Shown in pieces: positions 1-6,927 of a DNA stretch of 6,927 bases. The notes under the pieces were generated by a model. The model saw only the letters and a list, made by a program, of their open reading frames with translations. It was not told the DNA's origin and made no database searches. Numbering within the stretch: the stretch's first letter is position 1; every line of letters starts with the position of its first letter. The stretch covers positions 1 through 6,927 of the forward strand of contig JANYIP010000382.1 in the NCBI GenBank assembly GCA_025361995.1. Direction: 5' to 3'. The DNA is from Streptomycetales bacterium. Lineage in GTDB: Bacteria > Actinomycetota > Actinomycetes > Prado026. A program made the position numbers and the translations under genes.

Positions 1-423
1 CGCGTCGAGCAGCGCCTGCGTGGGGTGTTCGTGCGTGCCGTCGCCGGCGTTGACGACGCTGCCCTTGACCCACTGCGCCAGACGGTGTGGGGCTCCTGAT
101 CCGCTGTGCCGGCAGACCACGGCGTCGGCGCCCATCGCCTCCAGGGTGAGCGCAGTGTCCTTCAGGCTCTCGCCTTTCGAGACGCTCGAGCCCTTCGCGG
201 AGAAGTTGATCACGTCCGCCGAGAGCCGCTTGGCCGCCGCCTCGAACGAGATCCTGGTCCGGGTCGAGTCCTCGAAGAAGAGGTTGACCACGGTCCGGCC
301 GCGCAGGGTCGGGAGCTTCTTGATCTCGCGGTGGGACAGCGCCGCCATCTCGGTCGCGGTGTCCAGGACCAGCAGCGCGTCGTCGTACGTCAGGTCGGCC
401 GCTGAGATGAGGTGGCGGTTCAC
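1..423 (-). CDS. pyrB: Aspartate carbamoyltransferase catalytic chain, N-terminal part (cut by window edge)
   Basis: This enzyme condenses carbamoyl phosphate with L-aspartate to N-carbamoyl-L-aspartate, the first committed step of UMP synthesis in the cytoplasm. The 141 visible residues begin MNRHLISAADLTYDD and cover most of the carbamoyl-phosphate domain of a protein that is usually about 310 residues. Visible motifs are the phosphate-binding loop FEDSTRTRISFE (STRTR at residues 53-57), SKGES at 82-86 and HPTQALLDA at 133-141, all typical of ATCase rather than ornithine carbamoyltransferase. The start is a GTG at 423-421. It overlaps the pyrR stop in the four bases GTGA, so translation is probably coupled to pyrR. 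The C-terminal aspartate-binding domain lies beyond the left edge. Expression should follow pyrR and its leader hairpin. No lesion is visible. Confidence 0.97.
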   Translation of the reverse strand, partial: MNRHLISAADLTYDDALLVLDTATEMAALSHREIKKLPTLRGRTVVNLFFEDSTRTRISFEAAAKRLSADVINFSAKGSSVSKGESLKDTALTLEAMGADAVVCRHSGSGAPHRLAQWVKGSVVNAGDGTHEHPTQALLDA

Positions 424-1013
424 TGCTCGGCTCCCGGAGTGCTGCTCAGGACGACGGCATCCCGGCCGTCGTGCTCGGTGAGCATGACGCGGACCCGTTC
501 ACGCAGCGAGGTCGGAAGGTTCTTGCCCACGTAGTCGGCCCGGATCGGCAGCTCGCGGTGGCCGCGATCGACCAGGACCGCCAGCTGGACGGCCCGCGGC
601 CGTCCCAGGTCGTTCAGCGCATCGAGGGCGGCGCGGACCGTACGTCCGGAGTAGAGGACGTCGTCGACAAGGACGACCACCTTGCCGTCGACCCCCGGGT
701 CGGGGACCTCGGTCCGCGCCAGCGCCCGAGCGGGGTGCATGCGGAGGTCGTCGCGGTACATCGTGATGTCCAGCGAGCCGACCGGGACCGGGGACCCCTC
801 CACCGCAGCGATGCGCTCAGCCAGCCGGCGGGCCAGGGCCACGCCTCGGGTGGGGATGCCGAGCAGGAGGATCTCGCCGGCGCCCTTGTTGCGCTCGAGG
901 ATCTCGTGCGCGATGCGGGTCAACCCCCGGTGGATGTCGGCCGCCTCGAGGACGTCTCGAGAGGTGGCCAGGTCCAGGGGATCCGCTGTTCCTTGATCAG
1001 TGGCAGGCGTCAT
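420..1013 (-). CDS. pyrR: PyrR, bifunctional pyr operon RNA-binding regulator / uracil phosphoribosyltransferase
   Basis: PyrR binds pyr mRNA when uridine nucleotides are abundant and lowers expression of the pyrimidine genes. Family members also make UMP from uracil and PRPP. The 197-residue protein has a type I phosphoribosyltransferase fold. The PRPP-binding motif is VLVDDVLYSGRTV at residues 114-126, preceded by the family blocks GIPTRGV (52-58) and LDITMYRDDL (81-90). The length is slightly above the usual 180 or so because of a polar N-terminal extension of about 15 residues. The ATG start has a strong AAGGAGG ribosome binding site 10 bases upstream (1030-1024). It is the first gene of its operon and overlaps pyrB by 4 bases. 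The ribosome binding site lies inside a PyrR-box hairpin, so autogenous translational repression is likely. This order next to bldD is also known from Streptomyces. Confidence 0.97.
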   Translation of the reverse strand: MTPATDQGTADPLDLATSRDVLEAADIHRGLTRIAHEILERNKGAGEILLLGIPTRGVALARRLAERIAAVEGSPVPVGSLDITMYRDDLRMHPARALARTEVPDPGVDGKVVVLVDDVLYSGRTVRAALDALNDLGRPRAVQLAVLVDRGHRELPIRADYVGKNLPTSLRERVRVMLTEHDGRDAVVLSSTPGAEQ

Positions 1014-1025
1014 GCCGCACCGACC

Positions 1026-1060
1026 TCCTTCCCCGCCTCACAGGACGGATCGTTAAAGGA
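1026..1060 (-). promoter_or_regulatory. PyrR-binding RNA hairpin in the pyrR leader, overlapping the ribosome binding site
   Basis: Read on the minus strand, 1045-1036 is UCCUGUGAGG, which matches the core of the PyrR binding loop (ARUCCNGNGAGGYU). It can form CCG, bulged U, CC, loop UGUGA, GG, CGG (1049-1032). Below that, UCCUU (1060-1056) pairs with AAGGA (1030-1026). That lower stem includes most of the pyrR AAGGAGG ribosome binding site. I see no U-rich terminator, so the likely mechanism is translational repression, as described for mycobacterial PyrR, rather than Bacillus-style attenuation. The fold was worked out by eye. Confidence 0.75.
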
Positions 1061-1075
1061 CGTCGAACGGTTGAC

Positions 1076-1084
1076 ACGCTACCA
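1076..1084 (-). promoter_or_regulatory. Possible extended -10 promoter for pyrR
   Basis: The minus strand reads TGGTAGCGT, an extended -10 (TGn followed by TAnnnT). No good -35 lies at the usual distance; TTGATG at 1110-1105 is 23 bases away, which is too far. Transcription would start near 1069, just upstream of the PyrR hairpin, giving a leader of about 55 bases. The position is sensible but the sequence support is weak. Confidence 0.35.
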
Positions 1085-1138
1085 GGGCCGATCCGGCGGT
1101 CTTGCATCAACCGAACGGTCGTACTCGCCCCCGACTCC

Positions 1139-1167
1139 TTGACGCTCTTGATCACCCTCCGTAACGT
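1139..1167 (+). promoter_or_regulatory. bldD promoter, housekeeping sigma type
   Basis: TTGACG (1139-1144) is separated by exactly 17 bases from TAACGT (1162-1167), close to the TTGACA/TAnnnT consensus of principal actinobacterial sigma factors. Transcription would begin near 1174, leaving a 5' leader of roughly 70 bases before bldD. The last two bases of the interval overlap a BldD box, which suggests autorepression. Confidence 0.75.
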
Positions 1168-1180
1168 CACAGAGTGTCAC
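1166..1180. promoter_or_regulatory. BldD operator (BldD box)
   Basis: GTCACAGAGTGTCAC is an imperfect palindrome that matches 8 of the 9 fixed positions of the published BldD consensus nTnACnC(A/T)GnGTnAn; the single mismatch is G for C at position 7. It starts inside the -10 hexamer and spans the predicted start site of bldD, a placement that fits repression of the gene's own promoter. It lies about 85 bases upstream of the candidate pyrR -10, so an effect on pyrR is less likely. Confidence 0.72.
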
Positions 1181-1205
1181 CGGTATGACCACGTACGGTC
1201 GCCGG
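1180..1205 (+). other. Possible stem-loop in the bldD 5' leader
   Basis: CCGG (1180-1183) can pair with CCGG (1202-1205) and GACC (1187-1190) with GGTC (1197-1200). This encloses a 3x1 internal loop and a six-base loop ACGTAC. It sits between the predicted transcription start and the ribosome binding site. In DNA this GC-rich, an 8-bp helix of this kind can arise by chance, and I recognise no riboswitch class. Confidence 0.25.
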
Positions 1206-1245
1206 GACCGGAAGATCGACCGAACACGGTGGGGGTGGAAACTAG

Positions 1246-1740
1246 ATGCCGTCCGACTACGCACGCGCTCTGGGATCCAGATTACGTTCGATCCGCACGC
1301 AGCAAGGACTGTCGCTGCACGGCGTCGAGGAGAAGTCGCAGGGTCGCTGGAAGGCCGTCGTCGTCGGCTCGTACGAGCGTGGCGACCGCGCTGTCACCGT
1401 GCAGAAGCTGGCTGAGCTGGCGGACTTCTACGGTGTCCCGGTCGGTGAGCTGCTGCCCGGCGCAGGCCCGGCCGGTTCGACCGAGCCGCCGCCCCGCCTC
1501 GTCCTCGACCTCGAACGCCTCTCCCTGGTACCCGCCGAGAAGGCCGGCCCGCTCGCCCGCTACGTCTCCACGATCCAGAGCCAGCGCGGAGACTACAACG
1601 GCAAGGTGCTGTCGGTCCGTCAGGAAGACCTGCGGACCCTCGCCGTCATCTACGACACGTCACCGAGCGTGCTCGTCGAGCAGTTCATCGTGTGGGGCGT
1701 CCTGAACCCCGAGGCGCGCCGCGCCCTGCCCCTCGACTGA
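1246..1740 (+). CDS. bldD: BldD, c-di-GMP-responsive developmental transcription factor
   Basis: BldD is the master repressor of actinomycete development. A c-di-GMP tetramer bridges two C-terminal domains so that the dimer holds target promoters. The 164-residue protein is near the usual length (167 in S. coelicolor). Residues 8-71 form an XRE-type helix-turn-helix domain with the near-invariant stretch KSQGRWKAVVVGSYERGDRA (30-49). After a Pro-rich linker (about 72-83), the C-terminal domain carries the split c-di-GMP signature RGD (114-116), eight residues, then RQED (125-128). R114, D116, R125 and D128 keep the S. coelicolor numbering; only position 127 differs (Glu for Asp). The ATG is set by homology and by GGTGG 7 bases upstream. 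A promoter and BldD box precede it. Codon 13 (1282-1284) is TTA, preceded by AGA, both rare here. It faces pyrR and converges on pyk. Confidence 0.97.
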   Translation: MPSDYARALGSRLRSIRTQQGLSLHGVEEKSQGRWKAVVVGSYERGDRAVTVQKLAELADFYGVPVGELLPGAGPAGSTEPPPRLVLDLERLSLVPAEKAGPLARYVSTIQSQRGDYNGKVLSVRQEDLRTLAVIYDTSPSVLVEQFIVWGVLNPEARRALPLD

Positions 1741-1750
1741 CCCGGTCGGG
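1732..1750 (+). terminator. Weak stem-loop at the bldD/pyk tail-to-tail junction
   Basis: CTCGAC (1732-1737) can pair with GTCGGG (1745-1750) around a seven-base loop that contains the bldD stop; one of the six pairs is G-U. No T-run follows, and the helix is poorer on the other strand. It is the only candidate in the 10-base gap, and may simply be chance. Confidence 0.2.
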
Positions 1751-3193
1751 CTACTCCTCGTAGGCGGGGGCGGCCCGGCCGACGGCATCGCCCATCCGGT
1801 GCACCCGCAGCGCGTTGGTCGAGCCGGGGATCCCGGGGGGCGCCCCAGCCACGATCACCACGTCGTCGCCGATGTCGCAGCGCGCGATGTCGAGCAGCGC
1901 CGAGTCCACCTGCAGCACCAGGTCGTCCGTGTGCTTCACCGAGGGTACGAGGAACGTCTCGACCCCCCAGCACAACGCCAGCTGGCTGCGTACCGCTGGC
2001 CGCGGGGTGAACGCCAGCAGCGGGATCGGCGAGCGGTGCCGGGCCAGCCGCTGCGCCGACGACCCGGTCTCGGTGAACGCCACCAGGAACTTCGCCCCCA
2101 CCACTTCGCCCACCGACGCCGCCGCCCGGCAGATCGCCCCGGCCTTGGAGTGCGGCGCGACGAGCAGCGGCGGCAGGTCCCCGAGCGCTTGGTCCTCCAC
2201 CGCCTCGATGATGCGGGCCATCGTGCGTACCGACTCGATCGGGAACCGGCCGACCGAGGTCTCCCCCGACAGCATCAGCGCGTCCGCGCCGTCCAGGACC
2301 GCGTTCGCGACGTCGGAGGCCTCGGCCCGGGTCGGCCGCGACGCGCCGATCATCGACTCGAGCATCTGGGTGGCCACGATCACCGGCTTGGCAGCCTCCC
2401 GGCAGAGCCGGACGGCGCGCTTCTGGACCAGCGGCACGTCCTCGAGCGGCAGCTCGACACCGAGGTCGCCGCGGGCCACCATCACGCCGTCGAAGGCGTC
2501 GATGATCGCCTGCAGGTTCTCGACCGCCTGTGGCTTCTCGACCTTCGCGAGGACAGGGAGGCGCATGCCCTCCTGGTCCATGATGTCGTGCACCGCTCGT
2601 ACGTCCTCGGCGCTGCGGACGAAAGACAGCGCGATCATGTCCGCGCCGATCCGCAGCGCCCAGCGCAGGTCGTCCACATCCTTCTCGGACATCGCCGGCA
2701 CCGAGACGGCCACCCCCGGCAGGTTGATCCCCTTGTGGTTCGAGACGGTGCCGCCCTCGACCACGCGGGTGACCACCCGCGGGCCGTCCACCTCGAGGAC
2801 CTCCAGGGCCACCTTGCCGTCGTCGATGAGGATGCGGTCGCCGGCGCTGACGTCGCCCGGCAGCCCGGAGTACGTCGTGGACACCATGGCCGCGTCGCCG
2901 GGGACGTCCTCGGTGGTGATCGTGAAGAGCGCGCCGTTGGCGAGCAGGACGGGACCGTCGGCGAACACACCGGTACGGATCTTCGGGCCCTGCAGGTCCA
3001 CCAGGATCCCGACGCCGCGCCCGCTCTCGTCCGAGGCCTGCCGGACGTTGCGGTAGACCATCTCGTGGTCGGGGTAGTCGCCGTGGCTGAGGTTCAGCCG
3101 GGCCACGTCCATCCCCGCGGCGACGAGTGCACGTACGCCTTCCAGGGTCGACGTGGCAGGGCCCAGGGTGCAGACGATCTTGGCGCGACGCAT
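1751..3193 (-). CDS. pyk: Pyruvate kinase
   Basis: Pyruvate kinase transfers phosphate from phosphoenolpyruvate to ADP, giving pyruvate and ATP, the last step of glycolysis in the cytoplasm. The 480-residue protein has the usual length and order: barrel A with N-terminal RRAKIVCTLGPA, a B lid (about 71-165), the rest of the barrel, and a regulatory C domain (about 350-465). Visible active-site features are R32, N34 and S36 in ARLNLSHG, K217 and E219 in AKVEKP, D243 in ARGDLGVE, and TQMLESM (275-281) followed by RPTRAEASD. The loop after D66 reads LQGPK, the combination found in K+-independent enzymes. The ATG has a modest AGGG ribosome binding site 7 bases upstream. It starts 31 bases after gltD, with no terminator between them, so it is probably in the gltBD transcript. 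Its stop lies 10 bases from the convergent bldD stop. Confidence 0.97.
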   Translation of the reverse strand: MRRAKIVCTLGPATSTLEGVRALVAAGMDVARLNLSHGDYPDHEMVYRNVRQASDESGRGVGILVDLQGPKIRTGVFADGPVLLANGALFTITTEDVPGDAAMVSTTYSGLPGDVSAGDRILIDDGKVALEVLEVDGPRVVTRVVEGGTVSNHKGINLPGVAVSVPAMSEKDVDDLRWALRIGADMIALSFVRSAEDVRAVHDIMDQEGMRLPVLAKVEKPQAVENLQAIIDAFDGVMVARGDLGVELPLEDVPLVQKRAVRLCREAAKPVIVATQMLESMIGASRPTRAEASDVANAVLDGADALMLSGETSVGRFPIESVRTMARIIEAVEDQALGDLPPLLVAPHSKAGAICRAAASVGEVVGAKFLVAFTETGSSAQRLARHRSPIPLLAFTPRPAVRSQLALCWGVETFLVPSVKHTDDLVLQVDSALLDIARCDIGDDVVIVAGAPPGIPGSTNALRVHRMGDAVGRAAPAYEE

Positions 3194-3224
3194 GGTTCGA
3201 CCCTATCGAGTGGGGGGAGGGACC

Positions 3225-6927
<3,703 letters not shown>

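Noticed and set aside
1071..1076. TTGACA on the plus strand as a -35 element
   Set aside because: No TAnnnT-like hexamer lies 16-19 bases downstream, and a much better promoter for bldD is present at 1139-1167.
1071..1085. A second BldD site near the pyrR -10
   Set aside because: Only the left half (TnACnC) matches; the right half lacks the GnGT positions, so the match is no better than chance.
1014..1245. A small gene or RNA gene in the divergent intergenic region
   Set aside because: The region is accounted for by the pyrR leader, the bldD promoter, the operator and the bldD leader. I see no tRNA-like fold or convincing small coding frame.
1185..1415. A 76-codon frame starting in the bldD leader
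   Set aside because: It overlaps the start of bldD in another frame and has no ribosome binding site and no recognisable similarity.

Overview
The window is chromosomal DNA from a high-GC actinomycete. The evidence is a clear BldD orthologue, a pyrR-pyrB operon with an actinobacterial-type leader, an LQGPK-type pyruvate kinase, several GTG starts and strongly GC-biased third codon positions. BldD points to a Streptomyces-like or related, possibly sporulating, lineage rather than Corynebacterium. I cannot fix the genus from the sequence alone.

Layout, left to right. Positions 1-1013 on the minus strand hold the start of the pyrimidine operon: pyrR, then pyrB overlapping it by 4 bases and running off the left edge. 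Positions 1014-1245 are a divergent control region. It holds a PyrR-binding RNA hairpin and a weak promoter candidate for pyrR, and on the plus strand a good promoter, a near-consensus BldD box and a ribosome binding site for bldD. bldD follows at 1246-1740 on the plus strand. Only 10 bases separate its stop from the stop of the convergent pyk (1751-3193, minus). Upstream of pyk on the same strand lie gltD (3225-4679) and the 3' half of gltB (4672 to the right edge). gltB, gltD and pyk are closely spaced and probably co-transcribed, with gltB and gltD overlapping by 8 bases. Every gap other than 1014-1245 is under 35 bases.

How the genes work together. GltB and GltD form NADPH-dependent glutamate synthase, which converts glutamine and 2-oxoglutarate into two glutamates. 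Pyruvate kinase supplies pyruvate and ATP at the end of glycolysis. PyrR and PyrB control and start de novo UMP synthesis. BldD is the c-di-GMP-responsive master repressor of actinomycete development.

All six genes belong to known families, and I see no mobile element, CRISPR array, RNA gene or undescribed system. The interest lies in regulation: a lone TTA codon near the start of bldD, a BldD box at bldD's own promoter, a PyrR hairpin that masks the pyrR ribosome binding site, and a pyruvate kinase with the residues of K+-independent enzymes.
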